This document shows, one piece after another, positions 26,071 through 33,541 of a stretch of 64,000 nucleotides of DNA. The DNA comes from CBDCRK01 sp965220955 (GTDB lineage: Bacteria > Desulfobacterota > Binatia > Bin18 > CBDCRK01). The notes under the pieces were generated by a model that saw only the letters and a program-made list of their open reading frames with translations, was not told the origin of the DNA and made no database searches. Both the position numbers and the translations under genes were made by a program. How positions within the stretch are numbered: position 1 is the stretch's first letter; the number at the start of each line of letters is the position of its first letter. The stretch is taken from NCBI GenBank assembly GCA_965220955.1, contig CBDCRK010000036.1, forward strand, positions 304,333 to 368,332, written 5' to 3'.

Positions 26071-26643
26071 CTAGGCCGCAGTTTTTTGCTGCGCCGCCGC
26101 AGTTTTTTGCTGCGCCTTGCCGTTGAGTAGCTTACCCACAATAAGCCCCAGGACCTCATCTGCCAGCGCCCGGACCTCATCTTTAGTCTTGGGCTGAATC
26201 GGGTGGGTCACCAGAATGGGCTCGTACTGCGGCATCCCTAGAGCAGTGCACTGGGCTCTGGCTGCATTGATGAACTCGGTGGTTGTAACATTGGCCGTAG
26301 GGATTCCCTGTTCCTCAAAGTAAACCACATCGTGCGAACTGCACGATATACAGCCCCCTCAATCAGAAAGGGCTTCAATCAGCCCATCACACTTTTCTGA
26401 GAGTTCTTTTTTGAGATCTTCCGGAGCAGTACGTGCCACTGCCGGTTTCATACGGCGAAGCACCTCTTTAACGCCATATTGCTCACGCAAAATCTCCTCC
26501 ACCCGGTCGAGGAAGAAGTTGCCCTTAGCCTTACTAATGTCAAGAAGGCCAAGAGTTTTTCCTTCCAGCGTGTCCAGGCGAGGTGCTAGATTTTTCTCCT
26601 CCCTTTCCACCTTGTCGGTGGGGTCCAGCATTATTTCTCCCAT
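26071..26643 (-). CDS. UGSC-family selenoprotein (in-frame UGA read as selenocysteine)
   Basis: 190 aa when the in-frame TGA at 26361-26359 is read as Sec. Before it: LDPTDKVEREEKNLAPRLDT, LEGKTLGLLDISKAKG, a basic RRMKPAVARTAPED segment and ending EALSD. After it, in the same frame: U-G-G-C-I-S-C-S-S-H-D-V-V-Y-F-E-E-Q-G-I, then TTTEFINAARAQCTALGMPQ. This matches the UGSC family, where a DUGSC-type motif holds Sec. U95, C98 and C101 form a UxxCxxC redox-like motif. AAGGAGG precedes ATG 26643. A hairpin of the right type follows the UGA. The C-terminus carries a duplicated AQQKTAA. Biochemical role unknown. Confidence 0.85.
26075..26116. repeat. Perfect 21-bp tandem duplication at the 3' end of the selenoprotein gene
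   Basis: Units 26075-26095 and 26096-26116 are identical and add seven residues (AQQKTAA) twice before the stop. Confidence 0.8.
26326..26350 (-). promoter_or_regulatory. Candidate bacterial SECIS hairpin
   Basis: On the mRNA, 8 bases after the UGA begins UAUAUCGUGC, loop AGUUC, then GCACGAUGUG: a 10-bp stem (two U-G pairs) with a 5-base loop that has G in its second position. The loop starts about 19 bases after the UGA, inside the spacing usual for bacterial SECIS elements read by SelB. Confidence 0.7.
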
Positions 26644-26664
26644 AGAACACCTCCTTCTGTTGAC

Positions 26665-27735
26665 TTACGTTCTAATAACCTTGCTAGTAATCCTACTGTA
26701 GTTTCCTCCAGCCCAACCGGCTACAGCGACCGAGAAACGACCTGCCGTTCCCCCAGCAACTATAATGGTAATGTGTTCTGGTTTGCGAAATTTAGAGATC
26801 AAGCTTTCGTCGGTGACCTCTTCAGTTTTGGAGGTCGCAAGCATGCTCACCCCAGCTCCTTCCCCTCCATCCTTACCAGGACGAAGATCCTTGAGAGGTT
26901 TGCGAATATTTTCGCATAGGAACTGTTTCACATCTGCCTTGGACCAACCGTCCTCAGCTATGGTCTTCATATGCTCAGGACATAACACTAGTACAGTGTC
27001 AGAAAACAAAGGAAAGTTTTTGTGGTTCCAAAGGCTTGCCATGGTCCAGCCTATCGAGGCTACTAGCTCCTCTGCACTGCGACTGGCATGATCGTTGATT
27101 TGGAAAGGGGAGTGACCAGCAAAAAGTGTGATTGTACTCTCATCTGGTCTAAAACCTTTTTCAACATGTAATGGCTCCCAAGGACTGATCTCCTCCCATT
27201 CCCCTACACAATGGGTGAACTGCGCTGGGTGTCCCATGGTTGCTTTACAGATCTCTCCTGGCTTGGCTCCCCCTATGTTCCACATCACTAGCCGTAAAGC
27301 CCGGCCAATAGTGGCATTGGCCCGAGTACCATGCCCTAGAGCATTCTGCTCACAGTTAACCCCTATCTGACGACGAATCGGACCATTGATAATCGCCATC
27401 GGGGTGGCAGAGAAAGTCGTGACTTGAATTCCATGGGTACAGAACTGATCTTCACACAGGGCTTCTACCCCAGCCAACACAACTGGAAAATAGGAAGGAT
27501 GACAACCCGCCATCACCGCATTGATGGCAATCTTTTCCACCGTAGCCCGGCCATAGTTAGGGCCAATGGTGCCTAGTAGCTCCTGGGGGTCTCGATCAGC
27601 CCCAGAGAGCATACGCCTTACCCTCTCAGGAGTAGGAGGGACCACAGGCAAGCCGTCGGTCATCCCACGGGAATAGAGAAGCTCTACAGGATCGTCTTCC
27701 TCAATCGCAATCTGGCCTGAGTGCAACTCTGACAT
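26665..27735 (-). CDS. Conserved UGSC-associated protein, copy B
   Basis: 356 aa from ATG 27735. Signature segments GMTDGLPVVPPTPERVRRML, KIAINAVMAGCHPSYFPVVL, a Cys pair (ALCEDQFCTHG), GPIRRQIGVNCEQNALGHGT and CKATMGHPAQFTHC. It belongs to a conserved family of unknown function that, from memory, is often encoded beside or fused to UGSC proteins. The UGSC gene starts 21 bases downstream. Cys and His residues suggest a metal or redox site. Close paralogue of the preceding gene. Confidence 0.7.
   Translation of the reverse strand: MSELHSGQIAIEEDDPVELLYSRGMTDGLPVVPPTPERVRRMLSGADRDPQELLGTIGPNYGRATVEKIAINAVMAGCHPSYFPVVLAGVEALCEDQFCTHGIQVTTFSATPMAIINGPIRRQIGVNCEQNALGHGTRANATIGRALRLVMWNIGGAKPGEICKATMGHPAQFTHCVGEWEEISPWEPLHVEKGFRPDESTITLFAGHSPFQINDHASRSAEELVASIGWTMASLWNHKNFPLFSDTVLVLCPEHMKTIAEDGWSKADVKQFLCENIRKPLKDLRPGKDGGEGAGVSMLATSKTEEVTDESLISKFRKPEHITIIVAGGTAGRFSVAVAGWAGGNYSRITSKVIRT
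27152..27405. repeat. 254-bp block shared with 28279-28532 (copy B side)
   Basis: As far as I can read it, identical to 28279-28532, while flanking sequence of the two paralogous genes differs at many positions. This points to recent gene conversion. Confidence 0.8.
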
Positions 27736-27782
27736 AATACCCCTTTCTTCCCGCCTAGTTTTCCATCCTTTTAGCAGGGATG

Positions 27783-28862
27783 TCAACCTCGCAAACTTAT
27801 GAGCTTAGTTGTCATCCTGCTACCGCGATCTCCCCCTAACAGGCCCGGCACAGCCACTGAGAAACGACCCGCCGTTCCCCCGGCAACAATAATAGTAATA
27901 TCTTCTGGACTAGGAAACTTAGGAATGAGAGTCTCCTCGGTCATCCCGTCGGTATTGATGTTGGGGATTAAGCTAACCCCCGCTCCCTCTCGCCCGTCCT
28001 TGCCCGGACGAAGCTCTTTCAGGGGCTTGCGAATGTTCTCATAGAGAAAGCGTTTCACATCTTCTTTAGACCAACCGCTCTCGGCAATGGTTTTGGTATG
28101 CTCTGGGCCCAGGACCAGCACTGTGTCAGAGAATAAGGGAAAGTTCTTGTGGTTCCATAAACCTGCCATTGTCCAACCAATTGAGGCTACCAGCTGCTCA
28201 GCATTACGGCTGGCATGATCGTTGATCTGAAAGAGAGGAAGAGAGGCAAAGAGGGTAATCGTGCTCTCTTCAGGCTTGAAACCTTTTTCAACATGTAATG
28301 GCTCCCAAGGACTGATCTCCTCCCATTCCCCTACACAATGGGTGAACTGCGCTGGGTGTCCCATGGTTGCTTTACAGATCTCTCCTGGCTTGGCTCCCCC
28401 TATGTTCCACATCACTAGCCGTAAAGCCCGGCCAATAGTGGCATTGGCCCGAGTACCATGCCCTAGAGCATTCTGCTCACAGTTAACCCCTATCTGACGA
28501 CGAATCGGACCATTGATAATCGCCATCGGGGTACAAGAAGAGGTTGTGACCTGAACCCCATGGGTACAGAACTGATCTTCACACAGAGCCTCTATCCCAG
28601 CCAGCACAACTGGAAAATAGGAAGGATGACAACCCGCCATCACCGCATTGATGGCAATCTTTTCCACCGTAGCCCGGCCATAGTTAGGGCCAATGGTACC
28701 TAACAGCTCCTGAGAGTCCCGCTCAGTAGCAGAGAGCATCCGCCTTACCCTCTCAGGAGTAGGAGGGACCACAGGCAAGCCGTCGGTCATCCCACGAGAA
28801 TAGAGAAGCTCCACAGGATCATCTTCCTCAATCGCAATCTGGCCCGACTGCAGCTCAGACAT
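27783..28862 (-). CDS. Conserved UGSC-associated protein, copy A
   Basis: 359 aa from ATG 28862, with AAAGGAGGG just upstream. Same family as the next gene, sharing GMTDGLPVVPPTPERVRRML, KIAINAVMAGCHPSYFPVVL, GPIRRQIGVNCEQNALGHGT and the C-terminal ITIIVAGGTAGRFSVAVPG. The frame extends upstream into the cyclase gene, but that part is a shadow. Differences from copy B cluster at the ends; the middle is identical at DNA level. Both copies keep their Cys residues and look intact, so they may form a heteromer or act on related substrates. Confidence 0.7.
   Translation of the reverse strand: MSELQSGQIAIEEDDPVELLYSRGMTDGLPVVPPTPERVRRMLSATERDSQELLGTIGPNYGRATVEKIAINAVMAGCHPSYFPVVLAGIEALCEDQFCTHGVQVTTSSCTPMAIINGPIRRQIGVNCEQNALGHGTRANATIGRALRLVMWNIGGAKPGEICKATMGHPAQFTHCVGEWEEISPWEPLHVEKGFKPEESTITLFASLPLFQINDHASRNAEQLVASIGWTMAGLWNHKNFPLFSDTVLVLGPEHTKTIAESGWSKEDVKRFLYENIRKPLKELRPGKDGREGAGVSLIPNINTDGMTEETLIPKFPSPEDITIIVAGGTAGRFSVAVPGLLGGDRGSRMTTKLISLRG
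28279..28532. repeat. 254-bp block shared with 27152-27405 (copy A side)
   Basis: Partner of the block at 27152-27405, offset by 1127 bases. Confidence 0.8.
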
Positions 28863-28887
28863 AAGGCCCTCCTTTGTGTAAGATTTT

Positions 28888-29841
28888 CTATTTAATTGCC
28901 TGTGGGTTGATTGGCGAGCCGACCGCACCGGTGATGGGAAGTGGAGGGGCAACAAACATAAATTCGTACACCCCATCCTTGGCACAGTCCTCAGCCAGTT
29001 CCTCAAGGTCAAAGATCTCGCCCACCAGCATACCGGCATGCACAATCAGGACAATATGAAGGGGCTGAAAAACGTCCTCGGTTTCATTGGGAATAACCTC
29101 AGTACCCCAGGTATCCATGGCATAGCCAGCTATCTGCTTCTCGCAAAGCCAGGGAGCGGTGGTAAGGCTTAGGCCGGGAGCCGGGCCGCCCGAGTACTGC
29201 CCCCACTTTCCCTCGGATCTGACCTGGGCGATCTGGCCGGTACGGACCAGAACAATGTCCCCCTGGTCAATGCTTACTTTTTGTTTGCTCACAGCGCCGT
29301 CCAGGTCTTGAGGGTAAATGGCTTCTCCCAGCTCCAGCCAGGGTTTACCTTTATAACGAGGGATATCGAGAAGCACACCACGGGTAACAATCTTGTTGCG
29401 CATGGTCTCAATGCCATTTTTCTTGGCGCCGGTACTGGTGACCATCTGAGCATCATAGCCGTTGTACATTTTCCCTTCATACATAATGTGGGCCAACGAA
29501 TCCCACTGGGTGGCACACTGAAGCGGCATGGTCACAGCGTCGTCTGTATAGCGGATATTGGGAAGGTGATCTTGAGCCCCAATAGCAACATCCGCCCCAT
29601 CCTGCATCATAAAGTGGATAGGATTAAAGCGACCAAAGGAGCCAGTTTGCGGGCCCTTGTCATCAAAGGGAATAGCAAGAGAAAAAACTCTGCCCTGCTT
29701 GACCAGTTTGGCCGCTTCGGTGATCTTTTCTGACGTAATATAGTTAAGCGTTCCCAACTGGTCTTCAGCTCCCCACTTGCCCCAGTTCTTGTATTTCTGT
29801 GAGAACTCTTTGACCTTCTCAATGGTGAACTTCTCGGCCAT
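28888..29841 (-). CDS. Cyclase family protein (kynurenine formamidase-like)
   Basis: 317 aa. The cyclase (PF04199) fold is shown by EDQLGTLNYITSEKI, FSLAIPFDDKGPQ, QWDSLAHIMYEG in place of the usual HxGTHxDxPxH metal motif, RGVLLDIPRYKG and the DQGDIVLVRTGQ segment. Members hydrolyse amides or esters with a metal centre. First gene of the minus-strand operon; AAGGAGG lies before the ATG. Confidence 0.8.
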   Translation of the reverse strand: MAEKFTIEKVKEFSQKYKNWGKWGAEDQLGTLNYITSEKITEAAKLVKQGRVFSLAIPFDDKGPQTGSFGRFNPIHFMMQDGADVAIGAQDHLPNIRYTDDAVTMPLQCATQWDSLAHIMYEGKMYNGYDAQMVTSTGAKKNGIETMRNKIVTRGVLLDIPRYKGKPWLELGEAIYPQDLDGAVSKQKVSIDQGDIVLVRTGQIAQVRSEGKWGQYSGGPAPGLSLTTAPWLCEKQIAGYAMDTWGTEVIPNETEDVFQPLHIVLIVHAGMLVGEIFDLEELAEDCAKDGVYEFMFVAPPLPITGAVGSPINPQAIK

Positions 29842-29989
29842 AGCATATACCTCCTTCTTATTTATTAATTATTAGCGGATTGCTTTACTTCTAGCGCGAT
29901 CTGATAGTAGAAAGCACAGGGGACGACTATTATCGAGTTACCTCTAAGCGCTGCTCCAGCCGCTCCATAATTGCTATTGTCCGAGCCTA

Positions 29990-30130
29990 CTACTCTGCCG
30001 TTACCCTGGCTTCAGTGAGAATCTCCTTAGTCTCCTGATGGATTCGGAAGCCAAGAAAAAGCCCTACCAAGACAAGGATGCCCTGAAGGGTAAGCATTAT
30101 CCCTATAGCGGTTTGCACTTGAGTGGACAT
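29990..30130 (-). CDS. Possible 46-aa single-pass membrane peptide
   Basis: ORF with one clear transmembrane stretch (IGIMLTLQGILVLVGLFLGF) followed by a charged helix (RIHQETKEILTEARVTAE). Poor ribosome site. The frame resumes beyond the stop with MERLEQRLEVTR, so it may be the front of a decayed longer membrane protein. Confidence 0.35.
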   Translation of the reverse strand: MSTQVQTAIGIMLTLQGILVLVGLFLGFRIHQETKEILTEARVTAE

Positions 30131-30171
30131 CAGAATTTGAGAAAGGTTGCGCTTTCCTATCACAACAATGC

Positions 30172-30259
30172 GTAGGGGCGAATCTCATATTCGCCGACCC
30201 GCCCGCGACCCTCCACAGTGGGCGATCACGTCGGGCAGGATGCCCGCGATCGCCTCTAC
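30172..30259. repeat. MITE-like element with GTAGRGGCGA termini
   Basis: About 88 bp bounded by GTAGGGGCGA (30172-30181) and TCGCCTCTAC (30250-30259), an inverted pair with one mismatch. The same terminus occurs in the hairpin at 43929-43956. No ORF. The rest of the gap 29842-30537 holds nothing else I recognise. Confidence 0.5.
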
Positions 30260-30537
30260 AAAACAGGGACCAGGATCATCAACAGACGCCTACCCAAATG
30301 AAAGACGCTATAGAATCTGGTGTTCACCCATGGATAATCTCTTCTCCCGCACTTTTCCTCCCTCTTCCCTTCTCTGTCAAGAGAGAGGGATACTTCCATA
30401 AGAACATTGTTTTGAGCCAGTGGATATGAAGTACTGCTGACGATCCCAAGAAAGAGGACAATTCCATAAGCAACAGCCACTGGCCTGCTGAAGATCACCT
30501 ACCCGCCCAGGCTCTCAGCAGCAGTGCACCTTAGAGG

Positions 30538-32010
30538 TCAAGCGTTTCGTCTTAACCTAGCAGCAAAAAAGCCATCCAAACCTTGGCGGTGAGGAAAGGT
30601 ACGGAAAAACCCCTGGGAATCAAGGAAATCTTGTAGCAACGGCAAGGAGGGAGGTTCCATAGAGAATTCAGGGTGAGCTTTAAGGAAGTGTCCAATGATT
30701 TCCGGGTTTTCCTCATTTGTCAGGGTGCAGGTAGCATAGATAAGAATGCCTGCGGGTTTAAGCAGGGAAGCAACACCTTGGAGAATTTTTAACTGCAGAG
30801 CAGCTAAATTCTTAACATTCTCCTCCCTAAGCCGCCAGCGAATCTCCGGATGGGAACGTAGAGTTCCTAAGCCAGAGCAGGGGACATCAACCAGAATGCG
30901 GTCAAAGGGCAAAGCAAAATTCCTGCAGGATATAAGAGAAGCATCCTTCTTTTGGGGGTGAACAATGGTCAGCCCTAGCCTTTGGGCATTTTCTTTAACC
31001 TTGGTTAGACCAAGAGGGTGAATATCGAGAGCTACAATTTCGCCCTGGTTACCCATTAACTCGGCTATCTCAGCAGTCTTCCCTCCCGGAGCAGCACAGG
31101 CATCCAATACCCGCTCTCCCGCCTGAGGCTCCAGAAGCAAAGGAATAAGCTGGGAGGCCTCCCCCTGAGCAGAGAACTTGCCCTGGGAAAACCCAGGAAG
31201 CTCGTTGGGGTTAGCCCCAGCCACAGTCACACCCAGAGGAGAGAAAGAGCTTGCCTTGGCCGCAACCCCTTCCTTCTCCATCTCAGTAATAAGGGCTTCC
31301 CGGTTGGTTTTAAGCTGGTTGACCCTGAGGGTGGTGGGAGCCTTGCTGTTATTGGCCTCAAGAAGAGCCCGGGTTTCCTCTTCCCCCAGTTCTTCGATCC
31401 ACTTTTTGACCAGCCACGAAGGATGGGAGCAAAGAACCGCCAGATAGCGGATAGGGTCTTTTGCCTTATCTGGGAGTAACAGGCGATCTTTTTCCCGGGC
31501 AGCCCGACGCAGGATGGCATTAATCAGACCAGAAGCCTCTCGCCTGATTCTCTTGGCCAGGCGGACGGCGGTGTCCACCACCGCATAGGATGGCACACGG
31601 GAGAGAAAGAGCAGCTGGTACAGGGCCAAGCGCAAAAGGATTTTTACTTCTAAATCGAGGCGCTCAAGCGGAGTGCGGCAAAGCAGGCTAAGGGTCCAAT
31701 CGAGCCGCAGCTGCCAGGCCAGCGTGCCGTAAACCAGGCGAGTGAGCAGGGCCTTATCTTGAACGGAAAGATGGCTTTGCCCAAGCCTCTCCCCCAGGAG
31801 AAGGTCGGCAAAGGCACCCTTTTCCTCAACCTGAAGGAGAATCCTAAAGGCCAGGACCCTTGGGTCTTCGCTTCTTTCGACTCTGCTCAGAATAGACCTT
31901 TCGGCGAGCCCCTCGGCCCTGCTCCTAAGCTCAGGGCTGGCTTTGCTTAGGACAGGTTCAGGTACCCAGTAGCGTTCCTTCTTTAACGGCAAAGCCTTTG
32001 AGGAATTCAC
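30538..32010 (-). CDS. rsmB: 16S rRNA m5C967 methyltransferase RsmB
   Basis: About 490 aa. It has the NusB-like N-terminal domain (RVLAFRILLQVEEKGAFADL, AVDTAVRLAKRI) and the SAM methyltransferase domain: VLDACAAPGGKTAEIAEL (motif I), RILVDVPCSGLGTLRSHPEI with catalytic Cys, and the second Cys in YATCTLTNEENPEII. Conserved C-terminal GLDGFFAARL. The start is unclear: GTG 32010 gives a 53-base overlap with fmt, and the first 40 residues derive from an interspersed repeat (SKASPELRSRAEGLAERSIL). Confidence 0.88.
   Translation of the reverse strand: MNSSKALPLKKERYWVPEPVLSKASPELRSRAEGLAERSILSRVERSEDPRVLAFRILLQVEEKGAFADLLLGERLGQSHLSVQDKALLTRLVYGTLAWQLRLDWTLSLLCRTPLERLDLEVKILLRLALYQLLFLSRVPSYAVVDTAVRLAKRIRREASGLINAILRRAAREKDRLLLPDKAKDPIRYLAVLCSHPSWLVKKWIEELGEEETRALLEANNSKAPTTLRVNQLKTNREALITEMEKEGVAAKASSFSPLGVTVAGANPNELPGFSQGKFSAQGEASQLIPLLLEPQAGERVLDACAAPGGKTAEIAELMGNQGEIVALDIHPLGLTKVKENAQRLGLTIVHPQKKDASLISCRNFALPFDRILVDVPCSGLGTLRSHPEIRWRLREENVKNLAALQLKILQGVASLLKPAGILIYATCTLTNEENPEIIGHFLKAHPEFSMEPPSLPLLQDFLDSQGFFRTFPHRQGLDGFFAARLRRNA
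31868..31975. repeat. Interspersed repeat lying within the 5' end of rsmB
   Basis: Contains TTTCGACTCTGCTCAGAATA, AGCTCAGGGC and GGACAGGTTCAGG motifs. Related GTCCTGAGC-type motifs recur in pilP, pilQ and after aroC. Confidence 0.55.
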
Positions 32011-32908
32011 TAACCGGGAGCCTTTTTTTACCTTCGAGTTGGACCTCTTCCAGAGCCAGAAAGTTCTCCCCGGTAAGAACCACAAGCTCAGAAGGAGTAG
32101 AACGGACTACAGTTGCAGGAGAAAGCGAAGACGGAGGCTCTTCTTTGATGACCCTGGCCCAAAAGATTTTTAGCAATTTCCCTTCCAGAGACGTGTAAGC
32201 CGAGGGCCAGGGATTAAACGCCCGAATCATGCACTCAAGCTCCTCTGCTCTTTTGGTCCAGTCAATGCAGCCATCTTCCTTCTTGATCATAGGGGCAAGC
32301 GTTGCCTCTTCCGCTTTCTGCACAATAGGACGAAGCTCGTCCTTTTTTACCAGGGCAACGGTCTCCATAAGCATTTGCGCCCCCAGTGGGGCAAGCTTAT
32401 TGTGGAGGGTTTTTCCGGTGTCATCCGGAGCAATGGGAATAGTTTTCTGCAGAAGAATATCCCCGGCATCCATGCGCTCGTTCATCTGCATAATGGTCAC
32501 ACCGGTGATTTTCTCTCCCCTTAACATGGCCCATTGAATAGGCGCGGCTCCTCGATACTTGGGAAGGAGAGAAGCATGGACATTAATACAACCATAAGAA
32601 GGGAGAGAGAGAACCGTTTTGGGCAGGATTTTTCCGTAGGCTGCTACCACAATAAGATCTGCCTGCCACCGGCGAATCTGCTCCAGGGTTTCTGGATCTT
32701 TAAGACTCTGTGGCTGTAGAACAGGAAGGTTATGGCTCAGGGCAAGCTCTTTAACCGGCGGAGGACGAAGGGTAAGCCCGCGTCCTGCCGGGTGGTCCGG
32801 CTGAGTAACCACACCCACTACTTGATCCTCACCCGCAAGCAGGGCACGCAGGGTTGGAACCGCAAACTCGGGAGTGCCCATGAAGATAATGCGCAACTGA
32901 ACGCTCAC
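31958..32908 (-). CDS. fmt: Methionyl-tRNA formyltransferase
   Basis: 316 aa. It formylates initiator Met-tRNA using 10-formyl-THF. N-terminal IIFMGTPEFAVPTLRALL, catalytic Asn and His in CINVHASLLPKYRGAAPIQW, and the DAGDILLQ Asp are present, followed by the OB-like C-terminal domain. Start GTG 32908, 4 bases after the def stop. Confidence 0.95.
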   Translation of the reverse strand: MSVQLRIIFMGTPEFAVPTLRALLAGEDQVVGVVTQPDHPAGRGLTLRPPPVKELALSHNLPVLQPQSLKDPETLEQIRRWQADLIVVAAYGKILPKTVLSLPSYGCINVHASLLPKYRGAAPIQWAMLRGEKITGVTIMQMNERMDAGDILLQKTIPIAPDDTGKTLHNKLAPLGAQMLMETVALVKKDELRPIVQKAEEATLAPMIKKEDGCIDWTKRAEELECMIRAFNPWPSAYTSLEGKLLKIFWARVIKEEPPSSLSPATVVRSTPSELVVLTGENFLALEEVQLEGKKRLPVSEFLKGFAVKEGTLLGT

Positions 32909-32912
32909 CGAA

Positions 32913-33452
32913 CTATATGGGCGGGGGGCCTTTTCGGGGCTGAAGGGGTCGGCCCTCTTTGAGAAGCTTTTTAACCCGGCGGGTGTACATCTCTCTTTTC
33001 AAACGGCTGATGCGGTCAACAAAGAGCTTACCCTCCAGATGGTCAATCTCGTGCTGGAAGATAACAGCTAATAAATCCTGCACCTGAAGAGTGATCTCTT
33101 TTTCCTCGGGAGTCCAGGCTTTGATCTCAACCTGGGCGGCCCTTTTGACCTCGGCCGTGTAGTCCACCACGCTTAAGCATCCTTCTTCCCAGACAATCTC
33201 GCCTTCCCGGGCAGTAATAACGGGATTAATGAGCCTTAGCAGATTTTTTCCCGGCTCTTCGTGGTTTGCGTCTACTACAATGATGCGTTGAGGGACCCCC
33301 AGCTGGACGGCAGCCAGCCCTACCCCAGGAGCGGCATACAGGGTTTGCACCATATCGTCGACTAATTGGACAAGGTCGCCGTTGAGGTTCTCAACCTGTA
33401 CAGCCGTCTGTTTAAGACGGGGGTCAGGATATTTGAGAATTTCACGAAGCAT
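32913..33452 (-). CDS. def: Peptide deformylase
   Basis: 179 aa. The three family motifs are intact: GVGLAAVQLGVP (GxGxAAxQ), EEGCLSV (EGCLS, metal Cys) and FQHEIDHLEG (HEIDH). It removes the N-formyl group from new proteins. Operon order priA-def-fmt-rsmB is the common bacterial arrangement. Confidence 0.95.
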   Translation of the reverse strand: MLREILKYPDPRLKQTAVQVENLNGDLVQLVDDMVQTLYAAPGVGLAAVQLGVPQRIIVVDANHEEPGKNLLRLINPVITAREGEIVWEEGCLSVVDYTAEVKRAAQVEIKAWTPEEKEITLQVQDLLAVIFQHEIDHLEGKLFVDRISRLKREMYTRRVKKLLKEGRPLQPRKGPPPI

Positions 33453-33541
33453 GATGTTTCATTCTATAGCATATGGCTTATGGCAGACAAATCTCCCTCC
33501 TCTACACCGTCAGCCACGAAGCAAACCAAGCCATAGGCCAG

